From Steinernema hermaphroditum (Eukaryota; Nematoda; Chromadorea; Rhabditida; Steinernematidae): 64,000 nucleotides of DNA. Each line of letters begins with the position of its first letter. Position 1 is the first letter of the stretch. Shown in pieces: positions 12,314-23,454 of this stretch. The notes beneath the pieces were generated by a model that saw nothing but the letters and a program-made list of their open reading frames with translations, did no database searches and was not told where the DNA came from. The translations under genes and the position numbers were made by a program. The stretch spans positions 9,362,001 to 9,426,000 of the forward strand of contig CM059625.1 of assembly GCA_030435675.1 (NCBI GenBank), in the 5' to 3' direction.

Positions 12314-14927
12314 ATGAGCACTCCGAGCCGCTTGCCGAAGCTAGCCCATGGTGAGCTATGAGGAGTGAAATTCCTGACTTTATCTGATTGTTCAGCAAGA
12401 CGGGTTGTGAGGCGAAGTATCAGCATTCAATCAGCCGGAATCGCCAAGCAAGGTTGGAAATAACAGAATATGCTGGTTAAATTCCAGTTTTGCAGTTCTG
12501 AGCAAGGTGCAAGGAAAACGAACGCCGACCTCCGGACAGAAGGAGAGCTCGGAAGCAAATGCGGCACTTGCAACTCCTTCGGTTAGGAAGCCATTGTCTG
12601 CTTCGAATCACACAGGTGTAAATGAAAGGAAAAGTTCATGTGGTGTACTTCATCATTTATAGCTTCAAGTAGAGCTACGACATCTACCTCTTTAAAGAGA
12701 CCTCTTGTCACCGCATCGCTCCCTAGAGGAGTGCCTTCGTGCAAAATCAGCAGAACGGTACAACAGACTCCCGCTTCAATAAATCAGAGCAAGGAACTTG
12801 AAAGTAAATATAAGGAAACTGTTTTTGAAAATGATCAGTTGAAACTGAAGGTAACCGTACCATCAACGAAATGATAATTGGTCCTTCTTAAGATTGCCTC
12901 CTACGAAATACAGCTGAAAACGCTGCAGGAAACGCTTGCATTGCAGACAGCTCAGCTTTCCCAAAAGGTGTTTCGTCCAACACCAGACAATTATCTTTCT
13001 TTTTTCAGAACGAAAGTTTACTCCAGCTGACAACTCAACTAGCCACTGCATCAGCACAGGCGACAAATTCTGATTTAAAGAGCAAACTTCTGGAAGCAGA
13101 AATTGAAACACTTCAAGGCACTATCAAGTCTCAAAGCGAGCAACTAAACGCAAAAGTAAAGTTGAGAAAAGCAACAAGAAACTACTCCGACACTATTTTC
13201 TAGAACGATATCATTTCTCAGCTATCCACTCAACTGACCACGGTGTCTTCTCAGTTAACCATCTCAGAATCCCAGCACAAAGCCACATCGGCTCTATATC
13301 AAAAGTCCTTGGTGGAGGTAAGTAATGAAAAATTTAAGATCACCTAAGCACTAAAACAGAGACTCTCATTAAAATACAAATATGGAGAGTGTTAGTAAAT
13401 CCCCAAGAATGCGTGGCGAATACCACAATATTTGCAGATCGACGATTTACGATCGCAAAATAGCCGCCTCCTTAATGAAGCAAAAGAGGCTGAAATTGCA
13501 CATAAAAAAGAGATATTGTCTTGCAACGACAGAATTCGTCTTCTCCTCAACGAAGTTGTCGATCTACGCGTAAGTTGACAGTGAGTTGCCCATGTAGGGC
13601 TAAGTTGGCTTTTAGGGAAGGATAAGAGTCGTAGTGAGACTTCGTCCATTCCTCCCAGAGGAGAGCTCATCGACATCTGTCAGTCACCTCGGTTTCCCTG
13701 ATCTCCGATCAATTAGCGTTAAAGCGGTTTGTCAAAATATCTGTCGATGTGCTTTATCCAATAGGTCTTTAGAACAACAAGTCATCAACTTATCAGTTCC
13801 AACATGTTTTCGGCTGCAGTTCGTCACAGCAAAACGTTTTCGGTGAAGTTAAAGAGCTTGTAGAGGTATCGTGGTTGACCCCTCCATCTGATTCTAAAAG
13901 GCTTTAGAGTGTTCTACACGGGTACAATGTCGCAATTATTGCGTACGGACAGACAGGAAGCGGAAAGACCTTCACAATGCGCGGTGGCGAGGGCGAACAA
14001 GCCGGAATCATTCCTCGAGCCATTGAATTCATGTTTGAAACCAAAAAGAAGCTAACTCATTTGGAGTGGAGGGTAGGCGCCTTTAAACGTGAATGAGGCC
14101 ACAATTCCTTTTAGTACGACTACTCAGCTTCCTTCCTCGAAGTATACAACGATGAGGTGTTCGACCTATTAGCTGACGATAAGACGAAATTGAAAGTGTC
14201 CGTTGGATCTGGGCAGGTTGAAATTCCATGCCTAAAGAGCCTCGATTTGAGCTGCCCTGAAGACGTAGGTTCAGAGTGTTTTTGCGAGTCGAACAAAAAA
14301 ATGACCTTCCAGTTGTACGAGCTGCTCGCCGTTTCCGACAAAAATCGATCGACAGCTTCGACGAAAATGAATTCGAGCTCGAGTCGGAGTCACGCCGTGT
14401 TTCTGCTCAAAGTGACGGCAACAAACACAATGACAAGTACAAGGGATTAGCATACACCATCAAATTACATGAGTGCTTACAGATCAGAGTTTCTCTTCTC
14501 TGCTTTCAATGGTCGATCTAGCGGGTTCCGAACGAGCTAAAGAGTCGGAAGTGGAAGGCGCCAGATTTACTGAAATGACACACATCAACAAGGCCCTTTC
14601 GAATCTCCAAAATGTGATTCGAGCTCTACTCAAAAAAGTAACTTCCAATACTTCGCCTTTCTTGAAATCACCACTTTTTCCAGGAACAACATGTGCCTTA
14701 TCGCAATAGTAAGTTGACTCTTCTATTGCAAGAGTGCCTCGGCAAAGGAAACTCAAAAACGCTCATGATCGTCAACCTCCGCCCTTCTGGTTCACACATA
14801 GCGGAAACGAAACGGTCGCTCGAATTTGCACAAAACGTAATGAGGAGTGTTGTTTTCTGCTTATGCCCCCACTTTTCAGACGAGTAAGACGACAATTGGA
14901 GCCGCTGTTAAAACCGAAACTCACTGA
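12314..14927 (+). CDS. Kinesin-14 (C-terminal motor, minus-end directed)
   Basis: Microtubule motor with an N-terminal tail, a central coiled coil and a C-terminal motor, the layout of the KIFC1/Ncd class that crosslinks spindle microtubules and moves toward minus ends. The start [12 protein letters not shown] lies in a short exon with a 45 bp intron. The tail is basic and Ser/Thr-rich, and residues after about 100 form a heptad-like coiled coil ([20 protein letters not shown] and following exons). The motor begins [15 protein letters not shown] near 13621, the class neck-motor order. The P-loop is [13 protein letters not shown] (about 13950), switch I NSSSSRSH (about 14370) and switch [12 protein letters not shown] (about 14510), followed by HINKALSNL and [11 protein letters not shown]. 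All nucleotide-binding motifs are intact, so it should be an active ATPase. The protein ends soon after LEFAQN, as expected when the motor is C-terminal. It overlaps an antisense small ORF at its 3' end. Confidence 0.95.
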
Positions 14928-15133
14928 GTAATAAATATAACAATTTTTATCTTACGTTTTGTGTATTTCACTTGTGACATAACGTAATGAAAATGTGCAT
15001 TGTCGGTGTTCCATAAGAATTTATTGTACCAATTGGCTAACCTCTTGATTAGCGGAATGGCTGATCGGATTGCATAGTCGCGGAACACCGCACGATCTAG
15101 CTGCGCGAGCGTGGCCTTGACACCGCCACTCAT
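14921..15133 (-). CDS. Small hypothetical protein, 70 residues
   Basis: Single-exon frame beginning MSGGVKATLAQLDRAVF and containing AIRSAIPLIKRLANWYNKF, an amphipathic aromatic-basic stretch, then a basic end (YTKRKIKI). The composition looks protein-like and recalls small mitochondrial inner-membrane subunits, but I do not recognise the family. Its stop (14921-14923) falls inside the last kinesin exon, so the two convergent reading frames overlap by a few bases. It could instead be a 3' antisense artefact; codon content and the sensible hydrophobicity pattern favour a real gene only moderately. Confidence 0.45.
   Translation of the reverse strand: MSGGVKATLAQLDRAVFRDYAIRSAIPLIKRLANWYNKFLWNTDNAHFHYVMSQVKYTKRKIKIVIFITQ
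14930..14935 (+). other. Probable polyadenylation signal of the kinesin gene
   Basis: AATAAA immediately after the kinesin stop codon, only 3 bp downstream. It implies a very short 3' UTR that runs antisense through the small ORF on the other strand. Confidence 0.5.
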
Positions 15134-18100
15134 CGACGATGCTGCTTATCTCCTTAGTTGCTTTGTTACTGACCTTGAGTTAAAGTAGCTTGTCCTTGAT
15201 GCCCGGCTGGGACGCCGCCGTCGCGAGACTTTAGCTCTTCCCCTTGGACCGCATTCTAGCTAGGCTAATTTCCTCTTTTCGTAACCCCTACCTGCGCCGG
15301 CGACTGAACCACTTCCGTTGGTCGCTAGCACGGACAGGATTCCTCGGTGCAGACCAGCACTTCTTCGGTGCGCTTAGGAGCTCGTCACTCCTTAATTTAG
15401 ATCGCGATGAAGATCTTGCGAACATAATTGTCGCTTTGACCGTTGCTTCCTTGTGCCAAATCAAAAACAGTTCCATCGGTCTCTTTTATGTCGTGTTTCA
15501 CTTGGTACCAAGTGCTTCAAAATGAACAACTGACGGTTTTTGTTTATCCTAAAAGGGAATTTTGATCTTTTTGTGGATGTAGGGACTCGGTTCTCGGTGG
15601 TCTCGAACCACTACGTTGGCTCCTTGCTTCCTACCCAAGCGTCATGTTGTTTCTGCTGGATGCAGTTTATATTAGGGTCAGCTGGCGCGAGCGTGTCCCC
15701 CGAGTTCAATAAACTGAACGTCGACGCGCACGACAGTGCATGTTATGCGCGGGGACGCCGTGAAGCTGCCGTCCTGCTCGCAACGGACGCGAAAAACGGA
15801 CGGAAAGCGCGTTTCCATTTAGGAACCGTAAGCGTGGCAACCCAACCCACCCTTGTTATTTCGCTTTTATACTTGTCAGCTTTCCTTTTCCATGCTCTCT
15901 CACGGCGAGCAAATAAGCCCTGGCGGCAACAGCGTACAGTTGACTCGTTTTTGCTTGTGATGTCATTCTCGACTTGTTTGTTATTCCGGTCTCTGCAGGT
16001 TGGACCTCAGCTTCCCTCATTCCTGGTAGCCATTCACACTCTCTTTTCCACACAATGAGTCCTCATTGAGGAAGTATCGGAGTTAATACTTATCTCTCAA
16101 CTACCGTATACATATCTCTTATGTTTACTTTACGCGCGATGTTGGTTTTGTCTGTCAGCTACGCGTAAGCATCGGACCAACAGTAACTGTTGTTACCCCA
16201 TCGCGATACGGTATCTCCCTCTTTGTCGCGGCGCCATTCAAAATGCCATGGACGAGGGATATCTGTCTTCACTTTGTCCTCTCAAAAACGGTTCTGTGCC
16301 CCTGTGATGGGCGACAAACAGGCGGCACTAGCGTTGAAACGCGCATGAGACCCTTTTTGTTGCAGTCGCCTCAACAAGGGCACAAAGCTTTGCGCTCTCG
16401 TGTTTGCGCTTTGTGAGGTCGGATGCTAATTAGTAATTGTCTCCATCGGCATGAATAGTGAGAGGGTGCGAGTGTTTGCTGTGCCGCGCCGATAGAGGTG
16501 ACTGTACTTAATGGGTGGTACTATTCATCTCGTGCCATTTGAATGCCCTCCAAGGGTCAACAGAAGCTGCGGTAGTCGTCTTGTTTAGCGGTCATGCTGC
16601 GCGACAAAAGTTCTTTCATGCGCGCACCTTCCCATGCACATCTCGGGCGCCGTGACCCTCAAAAGGGGGGAACACTAAGCACTCATGCTGGAGCCAAATC
16701 CTGTACAACCGTACAGCATTATCGAACGTGGGTGACAGAGTGGGTGGCAGTTAAAAATGTCCAGTAGTACTTTGACAACTGTTTGCCTAAGTTGGTCGAC
16801 AAAGTGTTGCTCTCGACGAAAGGAACGAATGCGAACAAATCGATTATTCGAGTAGCACCAAATTTAGTCTTCTGTTCTCTTATTTTCGTTCGTAGCACGA
16901 ACTGAGGTCTAAGCAAAGCTGCTTGAAACATAGGGCTCAAAATAAGTCATAACGAATTTGTAAGTATTTTGCTCTTCATTAGACAATGCAGACGCCGACT
17001 CGGACAACAACAGTAGTTTTTGCATGTGAGGCGTTAGAGCAAAGCAATCATGTATTTTTGCCAATGTTCGTTTTTTGGCACAACGTCTTACCGTAACTAT
17101 GGGCTTCTAACAAAGTGAACTTTCTTAACATGCTTGTTCAAGTTCTTTTGATTTGCCCTATGTTCTTCCGTAACTAGAAACTCGGTGAGGGGTAATTGTC
17201 GACCATGGCTCAACAGGACTATTGTCACGGCAGCAGCATGATCGTTGTAGGCGTCTCTTGCTACTGTAATGCTGCCGAGCGGAGCGGGCATGATTACATG
17301 CTTGCTAAGTGCTCGTTGGCGGCGACACTGTCACCGCTGCCTATGTTTCGCTGCCCGCAGTGCCTCCACTCTCACTCATGCTTGTTGTCGAGATGTTTGT
17401 TGCTACAGTGCCGGTTTTGCCCATAACCTGGTCCGCAGCTCCCTTAACATCACTTAATCAATATTGAAAATAGTTGGTTGTCGTCTGGCTCGCACTGTGC
17501 TGAGGATGGCAGATGCTTTTAGTACTTTCCCACAGTGTCAAAAGCCACAAGCGGGTACCGCTAACCCTGTTCTGAAAGTGCAAAAATATCCAAAGGGTCG
17601 CACCTGGCAGAGAGGCATCTCACTTGCCGCTGTTTCACTGTCGCTTTCTTCTACCATTAGCCGCTCTCGATGCGATTAGCGCCATGAGCAGCCGCCGATG
17701 TGACTCACTTTTAAAAATTGAAATTCCGGTTTTCCCTTTTTCGCGTTTTGAAATAGAACAGTGCCGTTGGGCATGCTGCAGTAACTCTATCAGCCAAAGA
17801 TGCCCTCTTTATGCACTAACACTGGCGCCCAGCTCGTGCTTTACGAAACACGAGCAATTTATGGTCCGTGGTGTTTACTGCTTTCTCCATGTTACTGCGG
17901 ATCTCTTTCCGCACGGAGACAAAGAAACATTAAGCTGACGAGTGCCACGCTCGGAAGGTCACACATCGATTACCAGCAATTAATTGTAGTTTTGCCTGAG
18001 TAGATCGCTCAAGAGCTATGTTGATCACATTGTCCGCCGCTTCCCGCAGCTTTTCCTCTCTTTACCTGCTTCCGTTTGCCCACTGTTTCTCTCATGGTTT

Positions 18101-18616
18101 GAGTGTCCAGAATAAGGTATAAGCCATAAAACTCCTGTAGACTCCGCCCTACCGTGTGGCGACTGCGACAGAGAAGCTCGTAATCAAGTAAAGGTCGTGC
18201 GCATCTACAAACGGTCAACCGTAAGCAGGCTTGTGTGAGCTTACTGTAGCGCGTATGCGCCCCTACTCACACATTAAGGGCACTCCCTGATTGGCCCCTC
18301 TACGAGCACTTGTGCTGGTTATAATAGCGCGACGCGACGCGCCACCCGCTCTCACTGTGCTGCACTGTGAGCGAGCCGGCCCCAAATACCGACTTCCTCC
18401 CCGCGAGCTACTCGCCGCAGCAGTCGCTTTTCGTCGAAGACCGTGCGACTGTCTGTTTGAGGCGCAGTCGACACTGTCCCCCAACCTGTCACCAGCTGCG
18501 CATGCTTCTCACTTCCACCACTCCCTCTTTTCAACTTTCTTTTTTGACCTCGCGAAGTTGTCGAGCGACGAGTAAAGGCTTTGAACTAATGAGTTTCGGT
18601 ATTTCAGAAGACCGCC
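15134..18616. other. Intergenic region, no supportable gene
   Basis: About 3.5 kb. The longest open frame (172 codons, plus strand from 15540) has scattered hydrophobic runs but no domain, no clean signal peptide and no exon continuation, so it is left out. The 18.3-18.6 kb part is GC-rich with several overlapping frames on both strands. An acceptor-like atttcag at 18601-18607 marks the likely 5' splice or trans-splice site of the next gene. Confidence 0.45.
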
Positions 18617-20772
18617 ATGCCTTATCGGTCAGAACTCAAACGTCCCGATTTGAAAGGTTTGTCTAAGGGTGTGTGAACCAAATGAAATGAACAATTTATA
18701 GGACAATTTCCGTGCACCGTATGCGGAAAGATTTTTTGCCACTCATCTTCTTTAAGCAGGCACCGTATGCAGGCACACTTCAAGTCATTTACGTGCACTC
18801 AGTGTAACAAAGAGATATCAAGTAAGTTCTCTAGCCATCTATCGCTTATGCATGTAACAAGTAGAGTAGTGGCGGATTATCTATAGTGAGTGTCATTCGT
18901 AGGCACTCGTGAATCACGATCATTAAGATCGCGCTTAGATACAAGCACGCATGCTTGCATTGAGAGGATATCGTCCTCTAAATAGGTTTTCTCAGGTCAG
19001 GCAAAACGAATACATTACCCTTTTAAGACGCGCTGGCGGTGCTTCTAATGGAAGCGACGGTCAAGGTCAGAGTTGCGTCGCCATTCATGTTGCGAATTAT
19101 GGTTACCTGGGATGTGACGGCCGTCATGTGAGGGGAGGGAAAGGACATGTTTTAGCTTAAGCAATGATGTGACAACAAACGCCAAACATGTTCTGTTTGC
19201 AAATAGGATAGACGGAGCAGCTTCCTAATTGTGCCACGCGCCCCAATAATGAAGAGTGTTAATCCAATTGTTCATAAATCTTCTTGGCAACGTTCTGATA
19301 TATATGAGTTTCAACACCCTTCCGTTGAGATGAGCGAAAGTGGCGATCTTTTCTTCTTACAGTTGACAATGACCAACAGTAGTATAGCTGATGACGGCTT
19401 ATTACAGGCAGCGAAACCCTCCGATCTCATATGTTCCGAGCACACTCCATTTCGAGGATGTTTATGTGCCGCTGTTGTAACTGGGCCTTTCCCGACAAAA
19501 CCAGTCTTCACATTCACATGCAAAGTATGGCAAGGAGCGGTCTTCCCGGGGATGTAGCAGTTCTTGCAAGGAGTTCCACAGAAATCGGACCCGGTAACAA
19601 CGTTTGTTCCGCTACAGTGTTATAATAATGGGTCATTTAGAAGGGTCACCATCACAGGAAATGAATTGTTCTAGTCCCGGAAGTCGTCCGGAGAGTCGAA
19701 ACTCGGCTTCTCCCGACAATACCTCTTCGAGATACGCAAATAACAACAACAATGACACAAGCAAAAACAGTAATTTCCTGCAGAGGTCAATATTTCCCAC
19801 TTTGGCCAATGAAAGAAGTGACCTCCTTTCAACTCTGTCGGCCTCAAACAACGTAAGCGACCCTAAATGCGCTGTCATTTCATGGTTCCCTTATTTTAGG
19901 AAAGTGCTAATCAGTGGCTGAGCCTGTGGTTGGCCAACAACCCTCTGCCAACCAATAATGCTTTATCCGTAACCCTCAACGATATATCGGCCTCACTGAT
20001 AGCTGGCGGCCAAACGCAATTAGGATCAAGTTGCACAGAGCGGGAAAGCTCATGTGCCGATGTAGACAACGCATCGGAGAACAACGGATCGTCGCTCTAT
20101 GACGAAATCAGAAATGACTCTCCTATGGAGACGACCAGTGAGGCCTGTGCTGCTAATGACCTTGTGAAAAGCGACGGAAGTTCACGAAATAAAAGGAAAT
20201 CACGACGACCGATGCAGCTGAACTCTTTGCAGCTCAGTGACAATTCCAATTGCACTCCAACCACACTGCTGGACTTTGACGAGGTAGTTGAACAGAACAC
20301 AAACTGATCAAGTCAATGTCATTTCAGACTGCTTACCAGCCACCCTGTAAGGTTACGGTAACATCCGAAGATGGAAAAGATCTGTCAAGTCAAAGTTCAT
20401 CTGCTGAACAGCCATCTCCTACTGTGTCTGACTCACACACAAGCGGCAGTAGTACTCAAGGTTCCGGTCTAGTCAGCCCCAAAAAATGCTTTGAATGCCA
20501 TGTAAGTCAGATGTGATGTGGTGCGTTTATAATGGGTGCTATTTCAGGAACATTCTACACAATATGAAACTGAAATTCAACACCTCCGATCTCAACTCGA
20601 CGAGGAATTAAATAAGAGAAGACACTGTGACAAATGCGATGTTACCCAGGAGCGAATAGACCAGATTCAAAAGCAAGTTGGCGTCATCATGGCAGCCATC
20701 GGCGGTCAAAACAACTTCCCTGGCGAAATACGTTACCTACTTGACGAACTTTCGCAAATAATTGCTACTTGA
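18617..20772 (+). CDS. C2H2 zinc-finger protein with C-terminal coiled coil
   Basis: Probable nuclear DNA- or RNA-binding regulator. The start MPYRSELKRPDLK lies 10 bp after an acceptor-like tttcag. Finger 1 is CTVCGKIFCHSSSLSRH (C-x2-C-x12-H). Finger 2 begins CTQCNKEIS and is completed across an intron of about 560 bp (18823-19387) by ETLRSHMFRAH. Finger 3 is CRCCNWAFPDKTSLHIH, with an unusual histidine arrangement. A long low-complexity region follows, rich in Ser, Asn and Thr (SPGSRPESRNSASP; an Asn run near 19740), with the short conserved-looking block NQWLSLWLANNPLP and a basic stretch RNKRKSRRPMQ that may be a nuclear signal. The C-terminus from 20549 is an acidic/basic coiled coil (EIQHLRSQLDEELNKRRH) with a CDKC pair, ending in a hydrophobic helix before the stop at 20770. 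The frame holds across all introns. The orthologue is not identified. Confidence 0.85.
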
Positions 20773-21365
20773 GTCAGTGTCAACACATAGAATGAGTTTG
20801 TATGTAGATGTGCGGGAAACCAAATACGAATCTGATCAACTAATCTCCTTTACCAAATCAAAAGTCTTTCCATTTCCATTCACTTGTAAACCACAGATCA
20901 TAAGCAATAATTGTCGCTTGCATTTCTTCCTGTCAGTCTATATCACATATTTTTAATAGATTGTACGTCCTGCAATATTACCAAATTGTACAGAGTCATT
21001 CCACTCAGCGATAACTGTTCGTCTATAATTACGTGTCTCTTCAGCACCACCGCTGGCCTCTATTTATCACAATTTTCCGCTCATGAAGCTCTTGGAAGCT
21101 AGACACTCACTTGCTGAAATTCTATCAACAATGTTTGTGCAATTGTATTTATTTATGTTCTTCTTGTTGTTTTATCGACTCTACATTCACTTGATTTCTG
21201 CTATTTTGTCGAAAAGTTTTATGCCAAAAACCTTTATTGTCCGCTTATTCTGACTGCATTTTTACATTTATTTAATAACATAAAATTTGCCATAACATGC
21301 CAGTGTAAACTGTGTATATCCGAAAGATCTAAACGCTTGAAAACATGGCAAGGCGAAATGTGAAA
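20773..21365. other. Convergent intergenic region
   Basis: AT-rich 3' flank between the zinc-finger gene and the minus-strand pepsin-inhibitor-like gene. It holds short frames only and presumably the two 3' UTRs. Confidence 0.4.
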
Positions 21366-22059
21366 CTACTTCTCGTAGTGATATGAAGAGGAGGAGTAGC
21401 CTCTTCGACAGCTCGAGCAGAGACACGGTGGTTGTGGCATTTGGTTCATTTCGTAAGGATAAAGTGTTGGAAACTGTCCGTCACGGATCTGCTCCATAAA
21501 TCTAAGGTTCATGTTGAAAATCTGGAAATAGCGAAATGGCTAAGATCCACAAGATCAACGTTACAGCCGCTGCCGATCTTTGGTTGTAGTTCATGATTTC
21601 CCTTTCGTAGTTACGTACAAGTTGCCTTTCACGATCTGTCATTGGACGGCTGATCCCATTCTCGATTACCACATCATTCTATGCTGCATGTACAGTGACA
21701 CCGACTTTACGCTCTTACCTCATAGGCACAGTGACTTGAATATGACGAATAGCTAGAGTAGGGCCTCCCGCCACTGGAATCGGAAGAGGATGAGTAATAC
21801 GAGGAGTACGGTTCAGAGTAGCCCGACGTGTACGTTCTTCCACCGTAGCTCGGTGAACCCCCAGCAGACGAGCCAGCGCTGGCATAAGAGTACTGTAACT
21901 CGTCTTGTTTAATCCATACTGCGAACGAAACATTACCCCGAAGGTATTTCCGCTGGGTGACGCATAGGAATGACTATAAGTTACCGGAGCATAGTCACCT
22001 GAATATGCCGAAACTAGGAAAGGAAGCGGAGCGAGAACTACTACGAGTGCTTGCCACAT
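21366..22059 (-). CDS. Secreted pepsin-inhibitor-3-like protein
   Basis: Four exons. The first encodes a signal peptide (MWQALVVVLAPLPFLVSAYS). Exon 2 (after a 44 bp intron) is a Gly/Ser/Tyr-rich linker (GGSPSYGGRTYTSGYSEPYS). It runs into CAYENDVVIENGISRPMTD and then RERQLVRNYEREIMNYNQ, which matches the pattern of the nematode PI-3 (Dit33) repeat: Cys, a short strand with a small loop, a P-L/M-T turn, then a Glu/Gln-rich helix. The last exon has FPTLYPYEMNQMPQPP followed by CLCSSC, again as in PI-3 proteins where a Pro-rich stretch precedes the final Cys. Ascaris PI-3 blocks pepsin-like aspartic proteases. By analogy this may protect against self or host proteases, but free-living nematodes also carry the family, and only one repeat is evident here. 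Confidence 0.72.
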
Positions 22060-23454
22060 GCCAACTACTCGAATGATACTTGTTCGAGTTGTTTTTACAT
22101 CGTTACCGACGGGACATTTTTATGTGACGCGAAAACACGATTCCGACATTGGCCAAACTTGGTAGTAACAATGGCGATTGCTCGAGGCGATGATAACAAA
22201 CTGTTCCTTCTATAAGTCCGTATAGCTGAATTGCTGAGCCGAATACGTACACTTATGGTCAACGTTTGTATTTAAATATGACACTCGAAGAAAAATTCGT
22301 TTCAAACTTTGCTCGATAGCCGCTTCTTTTCTTCGAGAAGGAAAAAAATTGGTGTACTCCAGAAAACATGTTTGTGTCTGAAAAGACCAAACTCCAATTT
22401 TGATTTATATACGGCAAGAGTCTTGCATACGCTACTTTATACGAATACCAGGAGTGTAAAGGTAAATTTTTTTTGGAAATGTTTATATGCGCAGTTATAC
22501 ATATGCCTCATTATTTGCACCCCCAAGTAGGGAATAAAAAGCTAGTTTTCTACTGTTTTCTCCTTTGCTAAAACGCTTGTAAGGCCAAGAATCCTATCTA
22601 GGCTTACAGCAGTTCCGACTCGATTTCTATGGTGATGGTAAAGGTTCGCGGCTGTATAATTTGATTTTCCAGCACAATTGAACAATTCAAGGGTTAAATG
22701 AGTAATCAACGCCTGGTGTTGATGCTCCCTTGCTACCAAACATTGGTCACAAGTTACGAAAAATACGACTATGGTGTAGTCCCGAGATTCCCAAATTTGT
22801 CAGTTGCGTTCTACGGTTCTACGATATCTAACACATGAATTTATTCACACGCAATACAAATTCGAGATAAGACGATGGGATCTCACCTGCGGCGCTCTTT
22901 TATGGACGGCGCCGAGGAGTTTCGTGATGGCCATCAGAGGACAATAACTGAAAAATTCACAGCTAAAGTTAATGAGGAGTAATTTTTGCATCAGGACCGG
23001 CACATATTATTGTGTATGCGTCACGATGTGTCAATTCGCACACCGCACCAGATCCTATGATTTTTAAATAACTTGATTACTGGTGCATTTCTATTTTTCT
23101 CGAATAGAACGATCGAGAATTTATTTGAGCATGACGCTTTCAACTTGAACCTTTTGAGTGCTTTTGTATATGCTTCTCTTGCATGTCGCTTTCCCAACGT
23201 GTGCGAGTTCCGAAGTGATTTGCCTTTCGCGGGTTACGGTAGTTTTTAAAAGGGAGACGAACAATTCGGAAATTTTACGAAAAACGCATACTTGATGAGC
23301 GCTGTCGGCAGAAACGCGCTTGTATAATTTTCGATCTGTCCGTGAAACACTGTGCGGGTATGCTGTTGCTTTTTTTAATTTTGTAGAGTGCAGGGTTAGT
23401 AATTCCAAGCGGTTTCAGCTAACAGGTCGCAGATCTTGAAGTGAGCTGATCAAC
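22060..23454. other. Divergent intergenic region
   Basis: About 1.4 kb, AT-rich, between the pepsin-inhibitor-like gene (minus) and the Caprin-like gene (plus). No supportable coding exon. An acceptor-like ggtttcag ends at 23418, 36 bp before the Caprin ATG. Confidence 0.4.

Noticed and set aside
15540..16058. 172-codon frame with hydrophobic stretches
   Set aside because: Not protein-like in composition, no signal peptide at its start and no exon continuation; chance frame in an intergenic region.
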